Origin: UBA7672 sp965279085
GTDB lineage: Bacteria > Pseudomonadota > Alphaproteobacteria > Caulobacterales > Hyphomonadaceae
NCBI GenBank assembly: GCA_965279085.1
Contig: OZ257149.1
Coordinates: forward strand, 1,612,001-1,676,000
DNA length: 64,000 bases
Reading direction: 5' to 3'
Shown: positions 17,958-26,804 of the stretch, in pieces
How the letters are laid out: every line of letters begins with the position of its first letter
Position numbering within the stretch: position 1 is the stretch's first letter
Made by a program: the position numbers and the translations under genes
The notes under the pieces: model-generated
Told to the model about the DNA's origin: nothing
Seen by the model: the letters and a program-made list of their open reading frames with translations, nothing else
Databases searched by the model: none

Positions 17958-19952
17958 CTACTCCGCCGTCATCAGCGTCTCTTCCACGACCTTGACCACG
18001 TCGCCCATGATCTGCGTGATCTTGTAATCCTTCGGCGTGTAGACGCGGCGGACGCCCATCTGTTTCAGCGCCATTGCATCTGCCTCGGGGATGATGCCGC
18101 CGACGACGACGGGGATGGTGAGGCCTTTGGCGCGGAGGATGCCGAGGGTGTCTTTCACCAGATCGAGGTGCGAGCCGGAGAGGATCGACAGGCCGACGAC
18201 GTGGGCTTTTGAGTCGATGGCTTGCTGGACGATTTCTTCGGGCGTGAAGCGGATGCCTTCGTAGATGACGTTCATGCCGGCCTGACGGGCGCGGGCGGCG
18301 ATCTGTTCGGAGCCGTTGGAGTGGCCGTCGAGGCCGGGCTTGCCGACGACGTAGGTGAGCGTGCGGCCGAGTTTCTTCGAGACGCGTTCGACTTCGCCTT
18401 TGACCCTTTCGAGGTCTTCCTCGCCATCGGTCTGGATGATGACGGCGACGCCGGTGGGGCCGCGATATTCGCCGAAGGCTTCGCGCAGGGCGGCGCCCCA
18501 TTCACCCACCGTGACGCCCGCTTTGGCAGCGCCGATGGAGGGCGGCATGATGTTGGCGCCGGAGGCGGCGGCGGCGCGGAGTTCGCCGAGGGCGTTGGCG
18601 ACGGCGTCATCGCTGCGCTTGGAACGCCAGGCTTTCAGCTTGGCGATCTGGCGGCTTTCGGCGCCGTGGTCCTGCGCCATGATCGAGCCGTCGCCGCCGG
18701 AGAGGGGCGAGGCTTCGGTGGTTTCGTAGCGGTTGACGCCGACAACGATCTGGCGGCCGGCCTCGATCTCTTTCAGGCGCGCACGCTGGCTTTCGACGAG
18801 GGCGGTCTTCATGAAGTCGATATTGTCGATCGTGCCGCCGGACTGGTCGAGCTTCGCCAGCATCGAGCGGGCTTCGTCTTTCAGGGCTTCGGTCTTGCCA
18901 GTGACGACATGGGAGCCGTCGAACAGGTCTTCGTATTCGAGCAGGTCAGTTTCGTAGGCGAGGATCTGCTGCAGGCGTAGGGACCATTGCTGATCCCACG
19001 GGCGCGGCAGGCCGAGGGCTTCGTTCCAGGCGGGCAGCTGGAGCGCGCGGCAGCGGGCGCGCTTGGACAGCGTGACGGCGAGCGCTTCGATGAGGATGCG
19101 GTAGACGTTGTTCTCGGGCTGCGGCTCTGTCAGCCCAAGAGAGTTCACCTGTACGCCATAGCGGAACATCAGCGCGCGCGTGTCGGTGACGCCGTAGCGC
19201 TCGCGGCCGATCTCTTCCCAGAGATCGACGAATGCGCGCATCTTGCACATCTCGGTCACGAACCGCACGCCGGCGTTCACGAAGAAGGAGATGCGGGAGA
19301 AGACGGTGGTGAAGTCTTTCTCGGGCACCTGGCCTCCGGCTTTCACCGTGTCGAGCACGGCGCAGGCGGTGGCGAGGGCGAAGGCGAGTTCCTGTTCGGG
19401 CGTCGCGCCGGCTTCCTGCAGGTGGTAGGAGCACACGTTGAGCGGATTCCATTTCGGCGTTTCGGTGTAGCACCACGCCACCATATCGCCGATCAGCCGC
19501 ATCGAGGGCTTGGGCGGGAAGACGTAGGTGCCGCGCGAGAGATATTCCTTGATGATGTCGTTCTGCGTCGTGCCCTGCAGCTTCCTGCGGTCGCAACCCT
19601 GCTCGTCGGCGAGCGCGACGTAGAGCGAGAGAAGGTACGCGGCGGGCGCGTTGATCGTCATCGAGGTGTTCATGTCCTCGACCCTGATCTGGTCGAAGAG
19701 GGCGCGCATGTCGCCGAGGTGTCCAACGGGGACGCCGACCTTGCCGACTTCGCCTCGCGAGAGAATGTGGTCGGAGTCGTACGCAGTCTGGGTGGGCAGA
19801 TCGAACGCGATCGAGAGGCCGGTCTGACCCTTCGACAGGTTGTTCCGGTAGAGCTTGTTCGACTCCTCGGCAGTGGAGTGTCCCGCATAGGTGCGGAAGA
19901 TCCACGGCTTGTCCGGGTCATGCTGGAACGGAGTGGAGCCGTTATCCGCCAT
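17958..19952 (-). CDS. ecm: Ethylmalonyl-CoA mutase (methylmalonyl-CoA mutase family)
   Basis: 664 residues. B12-dependent enzyme converting (2R)-ethylmalonyl-CoA to methylsuccinyl-CoA in the ethylmalonyl-CoA pathway. The N-terminal TIM barrel begins WIFRTYAGHSTAEESNKLYRNNL, includes GLSIAFDLPTQTAYDSD and the substrate-binding MTINAPAAYLL. The C-terminal B12 domain has GLDGHSNGSEQIA (the DxHxxG base-off motif, His ligand) and VVGLSILSGSH plus VVGGIIPEAD. A single-subunit mutase without a MutA partner, together with crotonyl-CoA carboxylase/reductase 7 kb away, favours ethylmalonyl- over methylmalonyl-CoA mutase. Start at 19952 (MADNGSTPFQHD); 46 upstream codons lack homology. Confidence 0.9.
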   Translation of the reverse strand: MADNGSTPFQHDPDKPWIFRTYAGHSTAEESNKLYRNNLSKGQTGLSIAFDLPTQTAYDSDHILSRGEVGKVGVPVGHLGDMRALFDQIRVEDMNTSMTINAPAAYLLSLYVALADEQGCDRRKLQGTTQNDIIKEYLSRGTYVFPPKPSMRLIGDMVAWCYTETPKWNPLNVCSYHLQEAGATPEQELAFALATACAVLDTVKAGGQVPEKDFTTVFSRISFFVNAGVRFVTEMCKMRAFVDLWEEIGRERYGVTDTRALMFRYGVQVNSLGLTEPQPENNVYRILIEALAVTLSKRARCRALQLPAWNEALGLPRPWDQQWSLRLQQILAYETDLLEYEDLFDGSHVVTGKTEALKDEARSMLAKLDQSGGTIDNIDFMKTALVESQRARLKEIEAGRQIVVGVNRYETTEASPLSGGDGSIMAQDHGAESRQIAKLKAWRSKRSDDAVANALGELRAAAASGANIMPPSIGAAKAGVTVGEWGAALREAFGEYRGPTGVAVIIQTDGEEDLERVKGEVERVSKKLGRTLTYVVGKPGLDGHSNGSEQIAARARQAGMNVIYEGIRFTPEEIVQQAIDSKAHVVGLSILSGSHLDLVKDTLGILRAKGLTIPVVVGGIIPEADAMALKQMGVRRVYTPKDYKITQIMGDVVKVVEETLMTAE

Positions 19953-20115
19953 ACTTAATTGCTCTTTGGCCCGTGCTGCGATTGCGAAGGCACAAAACTG
20001 CAAACCGTGGGCCGAGGCAAGCGCTAGCGGCAAAGTCCTGCCCTTTGCGACCGCAGCGCATCGATTGTCTTGCGCGGCGGGGGTAGGCAATACTCGCTAG
20101 GATTCGCTGGGGGCT

Positions 20116-21414
20116 TTGATGAGACGTGTCGTGCTTGGCGTGCTGGCGTTGGCGGCGGCTGGCGGCGCGCACGCGCAGCCTACTACCTTCGACTGGTGGA
20201 TCACGCCGCCGCCGACCGGTACGCAGGCGGCCTGGGCTGTGAAAAGCGAGGGCGTCCCGGGCGCGAGGCCGCAACTGATGATGCTGGTGCGCGAGGCCAA
20301 GCCAGCCATCTACACGCCCGGCACGGACATACGAAAAAGCCAGATGCTGACCTTCGATGTCGACTGCGCGATGGAGAAGGCGCGCCCGATCGAGATCGCC
20401 GTCTATTCGGCCTACTTCGACCTTTCAGGTACGCAGACCCCTCCGCCGAACTGGGCAGCTTTCGCGAAGATGGGCGAAGTGGCCGCGGTGGCGAAGAGCT
20501 ATTGCTCGAAAGTCCTGCCCGCGGGTCAGACGCCGCAGCGTACGGACATAGCGGGCGCCCAGCGCTGGCTCGACGCCATGATCCCGAAACCGAAAGCGCC
20601 GCCTGCCCCACCGGCCACATCGACCTTCGAACTCGTTGGCCGGATGAGCAAGGGACAGCCGGTCGACATCTGGCTCGACGCTTCCACGATCAAGCGTGAA
20701 GGCAACCTCGCCACTGCCTGGACCTACGAGGCCTGGGAAGGCGGCTGGATGAAGCTTATCAATGGAAAGACGAACCTCGCTCAGCCCTCGACATGGCGGC
20801 TGCACGAGATCGAATGCGGGAAGACCCTCCGAAAGCGTGTGATCTGGTTCCAGACACTGAACCCCGACATGACGCCAGCCCGCACGCACGACGAGAACGC
20901 TGCGCCCTTTGGCGCCCTCTCAGCGATGAGCGGCGCCAACGATTCCGTGCTGGCCCAGCGCGTCTGCAACAACAAGCCGCTGACCTTCAGCGCGAAATAC
21001 ACCGGCAGCGCCTCGCAACTGGCCTTCGCGCGCTATGGAGCCTGGGAGTTCGTGAAGGTCCAGGCGCCCCGCTTCCAGTATCCCGCGGTCACCAGGGTCG
21101 ACCTCGGAGACACAATCCGCATCCGCGAGAACGACCGGACGTTCACCTACGAAGGTACATTCGAGCGCTCCGGCGCCGACAATCACTACACCGGCGAATT
21201 CGTCTACGCCGGAGGCCAGACCGGAAGGGCAGAGCTTACGGTGAAGGGCATTTCCGACGGCCAGTTGCTGATCGAACGCAGCGACCGGGAAGGCGCCTAC
21301 GGTTTCCCGGTCACGAACGGAAAGGCTGGCAAGGGCGTGATCCAATGGGCGCGCCACCGAGACGACTATTCCGCGACGCTGCTTGAGCCGGCTGCGATCA
21401 CGCTCAAGCAGTAG
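20116..21414 (+). CDS. Secreted protein, possible surface-adhesin-E-like domain
   Basis: 432 residues with signal peptide MMRRVVLGVLALAAAGGAHAQ. The middle (about 170-290) has the pattern of proteobacterial surface-adhesin E-like domains: IWLDASTIKREGNLATAWTYEAW, a conserved EIECG Cys and a final RVCN Cys, which would form a disulfide. The first 150 residues hold a similar Cys pair (DVDCAMEK, SYCSKV), suggesting a degenerate repeat. The C-terminal 120 residues are beta-rich. Two further proteins of this type lie at 23942 and 24469. Assignment is by pattern only. Confidence 0.7.
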   Translation: MMRRVVLGVLALAAAGGAHAQPTTFDWWITPPPTGTQAAWAVKSEGVPGARPQLMMLVREAKPAIYTPGTDIRKSQMLTFDVDCAMEKARPIEIAVYSAYFDLSGTQTPPPNWAAFAKMGEVAAVAKSYCSKVLPAGQTPQRTDIAGAQRWLDAMIPKPKAPPAPPATSTFELVGRMSKGQPVDIWLDASTIKREGNLATAWTYEAWEGGWMKLINGKTNLAQPSTWRLHEIECGKTLRKRVIWFQTLNPDMTPARTHDENAAPFGALSAMSGANDSVLAQRVCNNKPLTFSAKYTGSASQLAFARYGAWEFVKVQAPRFQYPAVTRVDLGDTIRIRENDRTFTYEGTFERSGADNHYTGEFVYAGGQTGRAELTVKGISDGQLLIERSDREGAYGFPVTNGKAGKGVIQWARHRDDYSATLLEPAAITLKQ

Positions 21415-21432
21415 CCGTATCGAACCAGTAGC

Positions 21433-21849
21433 TCAGCCTCGGGCAACTTTCGTTGTGTTCAGCGCAGGCGGCAGGAGCGACTTGGCGCCGCTCATGTGGG
21501 CGGCCCTCGCCAGTTCAGCGACGTCGGCCTTTTGGCAGTGCATGGCGGCGCGCCAGGCTTGCATGTGGGTGGGGACGTCTTCTGCGTTGAGCGGCGGGCG
21601 GAAATGCCAGCGGAGCATTGTCTCGAATTCGCGGCGGTCGCGCTGATCGCGGACGATGAGGATCAGGGCGTGGGTGGCGCCGAGGGTTTTCGCGGCGGCG
21701 AGCTGGTGGTGGCCGGCATAGCGGGCGTTGAGACGCTGGGTCTGGCCGGCATAGTGGATGTGGATGCCGTCGTCGTCCTCGTGCGCCATGAGGTAGACAC
21801 ACGGCAGGTCGAAGAAGCGCGTTTCGCCGAAGTCGACGAAGGCGAACAT
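21433..21849 (-). CDS. GIY-YIG nuclease superfamily protein
   Basis: 138 residues. The two short motifs appear as PCVYLMAHEDDDGIHIHYAGQTQRLNARYAGH (CVY for GIY, YAG for YIG), and the downstream Glu and Asn are in REFETMLRWHFRPPLN, as in small GIY-YIG domain proteins. The aliphatic strand ALILIVRD sits between them. Start ATG at 21849 chosen because the family begins just before the first motif and the upstream lipoprotein gene ends at 21882. Whether it cuts DNA is unknown. Confidence 0.75.
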   Translation of the reverse strand: MFAFVDFGETRFFDLPCVYLMAHEDDDGIHIHYAGQTQRLNARYAGHHQLAAAKTLGATHALILIVRDQRDRREFETMLRWHFRPPLNAEDVPTHMQAWRAAMHCQKADVAELARAAHMSGAKSLLPPALNTTKVARG

Positions 21850-21881
21850 CTCGCCGAGGATTTCGACCTGCCGCGACAAGG

Positions 21882-22178
21882 CTATTGGCCGCCGCTCTTG
21901 ATGTACTCCTGGCCGCATTCGAGCGTCATCGCCTGCAGTCGCGCAGTAAGCGGATGGTCGCGCCCCTGCTCGATCGCCGCGTTGAGATCCTTGAACTCGG
22001 CGAAGGTGAAAGAGGCCTCGATCTTCTTCAGCGTGCATTCGCACAGCTGCACGGGAGCGCCGCCATTCTTGCAGCCGGCGAGGACGGCCTGCCTGTTCTC
22101 CTCAGGAAATCCGCCCGCAGCGGGGCCGCAGGCGGACAGGGCCGCAAGCGCGGCGACCGCGATGATTCTCATGCGCAT
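21882..22178 (-). CDS. Small cysteine-bearing lipoprotein
   Basis: 98 residues. Signal MRMRIIAVAALAALSAC with lipobox LSAC. The mature part carries three more Cys (AGCKNGG, LCECTL, LECGQ) and a helical segment FTFAEFKDLNAAIEQG. No family recognised. Upstream of and on the same strand as the GIY-YIG gene with a 32-bp gap, so likely one transcript; divergent from the carboxylesterase. Confidence 0.75.
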   Translation of the reverse strand: MRMRIIAVAALAALSACGPAAGGFPEENRQAVLAGCKNGGAPVQLCECTLKKIEASFTFAEFKDLNAAIEQGRDHPLTARLQAMTLECGQEYIKSGGQ

Positions 22179-22352
22179 ATGTTCGTCCCCTTGTGCTTCG
22201 CGGAGTCTAGCACGGCTGCGGTGGTGGCAAAGGGAGGGCCAATGAGCGCTATTTTTTCAGGCCTTCTCTCGCTGCGGCGCCGCTTGCGGCGGGCGGGGCG
22301 CGGGCGCAGAGTCGGCGCAGCGGACGGCAGAGCCGCGATTAGGGAGAGACCC

Positions 22353-23876
22353 ATGAAACGCATGATGCTTGCGGTGGCGCTGCTGGCTTCGGCGTGCACA
22401 GGGACGCCGGCGCCGTCTGACCCGACCATCGCGGTGGTGGAGACGGGGCAGCTGAAGGCGCTGCAGGCGAAGGGCGTACAGGCGTTCAAGGGTGTGCCGT
22501 TCGCCGCGCCTCCGGTGGGGGCGCTGCGCTGGAAGGCGCCGGTTGCGGCGGCGAAGTGGGACGGCGTGCGGGATGCTTCGGCTTACGGGCCGATCTGCAT
22601 GCAGAAGATGCCGAACCCGGACAATGGCATCGGGCAGTATCCGGCGAGTGAAGACTGCCTGACGCTGAACGTGTTCACGCAGGAGCTGGGCGGCAAGCGC
22701 CCGGTGATGGTTTGGATCCATGGCGGCGGGTTCGTGAACGGATCGGGCAGCGCCGAGCTGTATGACGGATCGCAGCTGGCCAAGCGCGGCGTCGTGGTGG
22801 TGACGATCAACTATCGGCTCGGGCGGTTCGGGTCATTCGCGCATCCGTTGCTGACCAAGGAAGCGGCGGGCGGGCCAGTGGCGAATTACGGCATGCTCGA
22901 CATGTTGGCGTCGCTCGAATGGGTGAAGCGGAACATCGCGGCGTTTGGCGGAGATGCTGGCAACGTCACCATCTTCGGCGAGAGCGCCGGCGGGATGGCG
23001 GTGCAGAAGCTGATGACGATGCCACTTGCGCGCGGGCTGTTCCACAAGGCCATCGTGCAGTCGGGCGCGGGGCGCGAGAATGTGGTCTATCTCGACAAGC
23101 CGAACGCGCGAGGGTTTCCGTCTGCGGAGACGGAGGGCGAGGCGTTCGTGGGAACGCTGGGCGTGACGGCGACGAGCGTGGCGGACCTGCGGGCCATTCC
23201 GGCTGAGGCGATCCTCGGCAAGGGCGATCCGTCAACGTTCTCGGGCGGCGGGCCGATCATCGACGGGAAGATCATTCCGATGACTGTGGTGGACACGTTC
23301 AAGGCGGGGAAACAGGCGCAGGTTCCCTACATGGTCGGCTACAACAGCGCGGAGTTTCCATCGAAGCCGGAAGACGTAGATGGGTCGCTGATGCGGACGC
23401 TGGGCGCGAGAACCGCCGACCTGCCGGCGCTGGTGGCCACCTATCCGGACAAGGACGACATGGCGGCGCGGATCGTGGGCGACATCATCTTTGGCGAGGC
23501 GGCGCGGTATCTTGCGGGGCTGCACGCGAAGAATGGCAATGCGACCTGGCTCTATCGCTTCGACGTGATTTCGCCGTCGGTGGCGGGGCGCTGGAAGGGC
23601 ACGGCGCATGCGCAGGAGCGTCAGTATGTGTTCGACACGCTGCACACCTCGCCCTTCCCCACCGATGCGAACGACCAGGTGCAGGCGCAGCATGCGGTGA
23701 CGTACTGGACGAACTTCGCGAAGGCGGGCGATCCCAACGGCGCGGGCGAACCGGCCTGGCCGCGCTATGACGCGAACGACAGGCTGCTGGAGTTCACCAA
23801 CGCGGGCCCATTAGGGAAAGTCTCGCCGCACAAGTCGCGGTGGGATGCGATCGCGGGGCGGTATCCGGCGCAGTGA
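22353..23876 (+). CDS. Carboxylesterase type B, lipoprotein
   Basis: 507 residues. Signal MKRMMLAVALLASAC suggests a lipid-anchored periplasmic enzyme. Alpha/beta-hydrolase of the cholinesterase/carboxylesterase B family: FKGVPFAAPPVGALRWKAP, SEDCLTLNVF, oxyanion hole WIHGGGFVNGSG, nucleophile Ser211 in GESAGG, and a His candidate in TAHAQERQYVFDT. Start ATG at 22353 follows AGGGAGAG at good spacing; an in-frame open stretch upstream lacks homology. Substrate is probably an ester or lactone, not further definable. Confidence 0.92.
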   Translation: MKRMMLAVALLASACTGTPAPSDPTIAVVETGQLKALQAKGVQAFKGVPFAAPPVGALRWKAPVAAAKWDGVRDASAYGPICMQKMPNPDNGIGQYPASEDCLTLNVFTQELGGKRPVMVWIHGGGFVNGSGSAELYDGSQLAKRGVVVVTINYRLGRFGSFAHPLLTKEAAGGPVANYGMLDMLASLEWVKRNIAAFGGDAGNVTIFGESAGGMAVQKLMTMPLARGLFHKAIVQSGAGRENVVYLDKPNARGFPSAETEGEAFVGTLGVTATSVADLRAIPAEAILGKGDPSTFSGGGPIIDGKIIPMTVVDTFKAGKQAQVPYMVGYNSAEFPSKPEDVDGSLMRTLGARTADLPALVATYPDKDDMAARIVGDIIFGEAARYLAGLHAKNGNATWLYRFDVISPSVAGRWKGTAHAQERQYVFDTLHTSPFPTDANDQVQAQHAVTYWTNFAKAGDPNGAGEPAWPRYDANDRLLEFTNAGPLGKVSPHKSRWDAIAGRYPAQ

Positions 23877-23941
23877 TCCGCTTGCGGGTCTGACGCGGCA
23901 GGTTCAGACTGGCGCCGCCTGTTGGCGACAGGGGGAGACAC

Positions 23942-24442
23942 ATGCCGCGCACACTCGCAGCCCTTGTCGGCGCCCTGGCGATCGCCCTGCCCGCATCGGC
24001 GCAGTCGCCGGTCAAGATTCCCGATGCGCCGCCGGCGACGCCGCAGCTCGTGGGGATATCGCCGGAATCGACTTCGCCTGCATTCCTGGATGTAACGTTC
24101 GGGGAGCGCGAGATGCGTTACGGCGTGATGGTGGGCCGGTTCTGGCTGATCAACGTCTTTCGCGAACCTACGGAGGCCGACGGAAACGGGATCGCGGATA
24201 GCAGCTGGTCGCTTTACCAGACGGAATGCGCAACCACGAGCGCAATACGCATTGTGTCGTTCTGGGTGGATTATTCCGGCCGCCCCGTGGCGACGGTGCC
24301 GGCCGATCCGAAGCGGGTGTTGCAGTCTGCAAGCGGATCGCCGCTGGAAGCAGGCGCGAACCTGGCGTGTCGTGGCGTGACGCCTGATGGGCAGCGGTAC
24401 ACGACGGTGAACGAGATCGTGAACGTGGTGCGGAAGGACTAA
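23942..24442 (+). CDS. Secreted small protein, possible surface-adhesin-E-like
   Basis: 166 residues. Signal peptide MPRTLAALVGALAIALPASAQ. The mature domain has the same plan as its neighbours at 20116 and 24469: a beta strand with Trp (VGRFWLINVF), YQTECAT with one Cys, a strand ending SFWVDYSG and a second Cys near the C-terminus (NLACRG). Function unknown. A 26-bp gap to the next family member implies co-transcription. Confidence 0.7.
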   Translation: MPRTLAALVGALAIALPASAQSPVKIPDAPPATPQLVGISPESTSPAFLDVTFGEREMRYGVMVGRFWLINVFREPTEADGNGIADSSWSLYQTECATTSAIRIVSFWVDYSGRPVATVPADPKRVLQSASGSPLEAGANLACRGVTPDGQRYTTVNEIVNVVRKD

Positions 24443-24468
24443 CCAGCGTCGCAGACGGGGGAAGGCTG

Positions 24469-25449
24469 ATGACTTTCAGGACAATCGCACTGGCGCTGAT
24501 CGCGCTTGCCGCTGCGCAGGCTGGGGCCCAGACGCCTTCGTCGCCGCCAGACACGGCGCCCAAGCCTGCAGCGCTGACGCCACCGGCGACGAAGCTCAAG
24601 CTGGTGCAGGTAAACCCCGTGGGTTGGCCCACCACCGCGTATCTCGACGAAGGATCGCTCGTCGACAGGACCGGAGAGAACAATACGCGGCTCAAGGAAT
24701 TGTGGCTGCTGGAGGTGTATCCGCTCGATCAGACAACCGCCACGCCGCCATGGTCGGCTGAGTGGACGCGGCATGTGCTCAACTGCACGCACATGAAGGA
24801 CAAGCTCGTGCAGACGAACTTTCTCGACATGACGGGCAAGACGCTGCGTGTCGTCGAGACGCCGGACGCCGAGGCGAAAGGAAACTACGCGGGCACGACC
24901 ATGGCCGAGATGGGCAAGATCCTCTGCAACCCTCGCTGGGGCTTTGACGGCCCGCGCCTGACCAGCCTCGACAAGGCGCTGAAGGACGGCCGCGCAACAT
25001 CGGCGCCTGGCGCCCTGGTTATCTCGAACGCACAGACACTGGATTGGCGGTTGGTCAGCGTTACCGACAAGGGCGCCACGGCCTGGGCGGACGCCAAGTC
25101 GCCAGCGCGAGACAAGTGGCCCCGCATTCATGTGATGATCCGTTACCGCGAAGACGCTCCGAAGGAATCGTATTCCGGCGCGATCCGGCCAGTGCGCATG
25201 CTTACGATCGCACTCAATCTCAATTGTGCCGCGGGCGAGACGCAGCGCGGGTTGATGCGCTACTATACCGCGACCGGCACCATTGCGGGCCAGGCCTCCA
25301 TATCGCCGGCATGGGAGCCGTTCTCGAACTATCCCGAGGCGGATGCCGCTGTGAGGCAGGCGTGCAAGACCAGCCCAGCAACCGGTGAGACCTTCAACGG
25401 CAACATGACAGCGACGGTGAACTGGCTGCAGTCGAAACTGACGCCGTAA
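24469..25449 (+). CDS. Secreted protein, possible tandem surface-adhesin-E-like domains
   Basis: 326 residues. Signal MTFRTIALALIALAAAQAGAQ, a Pro/Ala linker, then two domains of similar plan: KLKLVQVNPVGWPTTAYLDEGSLVDR ... VLNCTHMKD ... KILCNPR (about 42-165) and TLDWRLVSVTDKGATAWADAKS ... LNLNCAAGE ... VRQACKTS (about 190-310). The matching order of strand, Cys and final Cys argues for internal duplication. No catalytic residues stand out. Ends facing the transaminase gene. Confidence 0.72.
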   Translation: MTFRTIALALIALAAAQAGAQTPSSPPDTAPKPAALTPPATKLKLVQVNPVGWPTTAYLDEGSLVDRTGENNTRLKELWLLEVYPLDQTTATPPWSAEWTRHVLNCTHMKDKLVQTNFLDMTGKTLRVVETPDAEAKGNYAGTTMAEMGKILCNPRWGFDGPRLTSLDKALKDGRATSAPGALVISNAQTLDWRLVSVTDKGATAWADAKSPARDKWPRIHVMIRYREDAPKESYSGAIRPVRMLTIALNLNCAAGETQRGLMRYYTATGTIAGQASISPAWEPFSNYPEADAAVRQACKTSPATGETFNGNMTATVNWLQSKLTP

Positions 25450-25455
25450 GGCGCG

Positions 25456-26340
25456 CTACTCGTTCACCCACGGCGCGGCCTTGGCCACGTCGGCGCCGAT
25501 GGCGGTGTAGTAGATTTTCTGGATGCTGCGGGTGATGGGGCCGGGCTTGCCTGAGCCGAGCTTCACGCCGTCGATTTCCACCACGGGCGTGACGAGGCCG
25601 GTGGCGGCGGTGGTGAAGGCTTCGGCGGCGTTTTTTGCTTCTTCAAGCGTGAAGCTGCGTTCGGTGATCTTGCGGCCTTGCTGGCCGAGCGAGTCGAACA
25701 GGGCGTGGCGCGTGATGCCGGAGAGGATCATGTTCGAGATGGCGCGGGTGATGATCTCGCCGTCCTTCGTGACGACCCACGCATTCGAGGATGCGCCTTC
25801 GGTGACGAAACCGTCGGGCGCGACGAGCCAGGCGTCGTCGGCACCGCGCGCCTTGGCTTCGGTCTTGGCGAGAGCCTGCGCGAGGAGGCCGACCGACTTG
25901 ATGTCGCGGCGGGCCCAGCGGATGTCCGGCAGGGCGACGATGCGCGAGCCGTTGCGGGCCAGTGGCGTGTCGATCAGCGGACGGGATTCGGCGTAGGCGA
26001 AGCTGGTGAGGCGCGGCTTGTCCGGCGCGATGAAGTCTCGCGCGCCATAAGCGCCGCGTGTGACCTGCAGGTAGACATAGCCTTCGGTGATGTTGTTGGC
26101 CGAGACGAGCTGGCGGTGGACTTCTTCGAGCTCTTTCCGGTCGGGCATCGTGCCGAACTTGAGCTCGCGCAGAGAGCGTTCGAGCCGGTCCAGGTGGCGA
26201 CCCATGTCGACGAGCTGGCCGTTATAGACGGCGGTGACTTCATAGACGCCGTCAGCGAACAGGAAGCCGCGGTCGAAAGGCGAGATTCTCGCCTCCTCCG
26301 CCGCCACGAAGACGCCGTTCACCCAGGCCTGCCGCGTCAT
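25456..26340 (-). CDS. dat: D-amino-acid transaminase (PLP fold type IV)
   Basis: 294 residues, cytosolic PLP enzyme of the branched-chain/D-alanine aminotransferase class. Features: SPFDRGFLFADGVYEV near the N-terminus, Lys148 in RRDIKSVGLLAQALAK as the Schiff-base lysine, TEGASSNAW as the PLP phosphate/acid segment, and FTTAATGLVTPVVEIDG. The first motif (DRGFLFADGVYE) fits D-amino-acid transaminases better than IlvE or 4-amino-4-deoxychorismate lyase. It could supply D-Ala/D-Glu for peptidoglycan. Confidence 0.88.
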   Translation of the reverse strand: MTRQAWVNGVFVAAEEARISPFDRGFLFADGVYEVTAVYNGQLVDMGRHLDRLERSLRELKFGTMPDRKELEEVHRQLVSANNITEGYVYLQVTRGAYGARDFIAPDKPRLTSFAYAESRPLIDTPLARNGSRIVALPDIRWARRDIKSVGLLAQALAKTEAKARGADDAWLVAPDGFVTEGASSNAWVVTKDGEIITRAISNMILSGITRHALFDSLGQQGRKITERSFTLEEAKNAAEAFTTAATGLVTPVVEIDGVKLGSGKPGPITRSIQKIYYTAIGADVAKAAPWVNE

Positions 26341-26433
26341 TTAATGTCTCCTGCCATCGGGCCGCCCAAATCTGACGTAACCGTCTCACCTTCGGCGGGA
26401 CATTTGTCCACGCTCGTCTCGTGGGGTGACGTC

Positions 26434-26619
26434 ATGACTTTATCTGTCCGGCCTTTGATGGGATTCGGTGCGGCTTTCGCGACCATGGGCTTCGTGTTGG
26501 TTGCGGGTGTCACTGCGCCGCAGGCGGAAACCACGTTGCATGCCTCTGCCCAATGCCCTGACGAGCTGGCGAAGCAGAAGCTTGAACAAGAGGCTTCCGG
26601 GGCAGAACGTCCCGCCTAG
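26434..26619 (+). CDS. Small secreted peptide (61 aa)
   Basis: ATG at 26434 shortly after GGGGTGA. The translation starts with a credible signal peptide (MTLSVRPLMGFGAAFATMG then FVLVAGVTAPQAE) and leaves a mature peptide of about 30 residues with one Cys (SAQCPDELAKQKLEQ). No family recognised. It lies alone between dat and ccr. Real but unproven: the signal-like N-terminus is the main support. Confidence 0.45.
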   Translation: MTLSVRPLMGFGAAFATMGFVLVAGVTAPQAETTLHASAQCPDELAKQKLEQEASGAERPA

Positions 26620-26665
26620 GCGGCCAACCCCGGCGCAGCCTTGCGGCCACAGGGTTGGCCCTTCT

Positions 26666-26693
26666 ATTGCAGTGCAACAAGATTGCTTGCAAT
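26666..26693. promoter_or_regulatory. Candidate ScfR/RamB-type operator upstream of ccr
   Basis: Two palindromes half a turn and a half apart: TTGCAGTGCAA (26667-26677, perfect around a central G) and ATTGCTTGCAAT (26682-26693). Short-chain acyl-CoA regulators of the ScfR/RamB group bind paired TTTGCAAA-like sites, and their targets include acyl-CoA assimilation genes. It lies 112 bp before the ccr start. No such regulator is encoded in the window. Confidence 0.4.
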
Positions 26694-26804
26694 CCGTCCG
26701 GTCCTTGGACAATGTGACGCCCGTTTGAAGGCCCCCTTTGGCTCTCGCGCGTGCGGAAAGTCCGAGCCGGAAGGCCCTGAAAATGGAACGCGGGGAGAGA
26801 CAGA

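Noticed and set aside
17958..19952. Methylmalonyl-CoA mutase as the call for this gene
   Set aside because: Single-chain form of ecm type with ccr in the same region and no MutA partner; ethylmalonyl-CoA mutase fits better.
19990..20065. GCAAAG-N7-CTTTGC inverted repeat and TTTGCAG words upstream of ecm as a shared operator with ccr
   Set aside because: Spacing and half-site sequences differ from the pair upstream of ccr; too loose to list as a feature.
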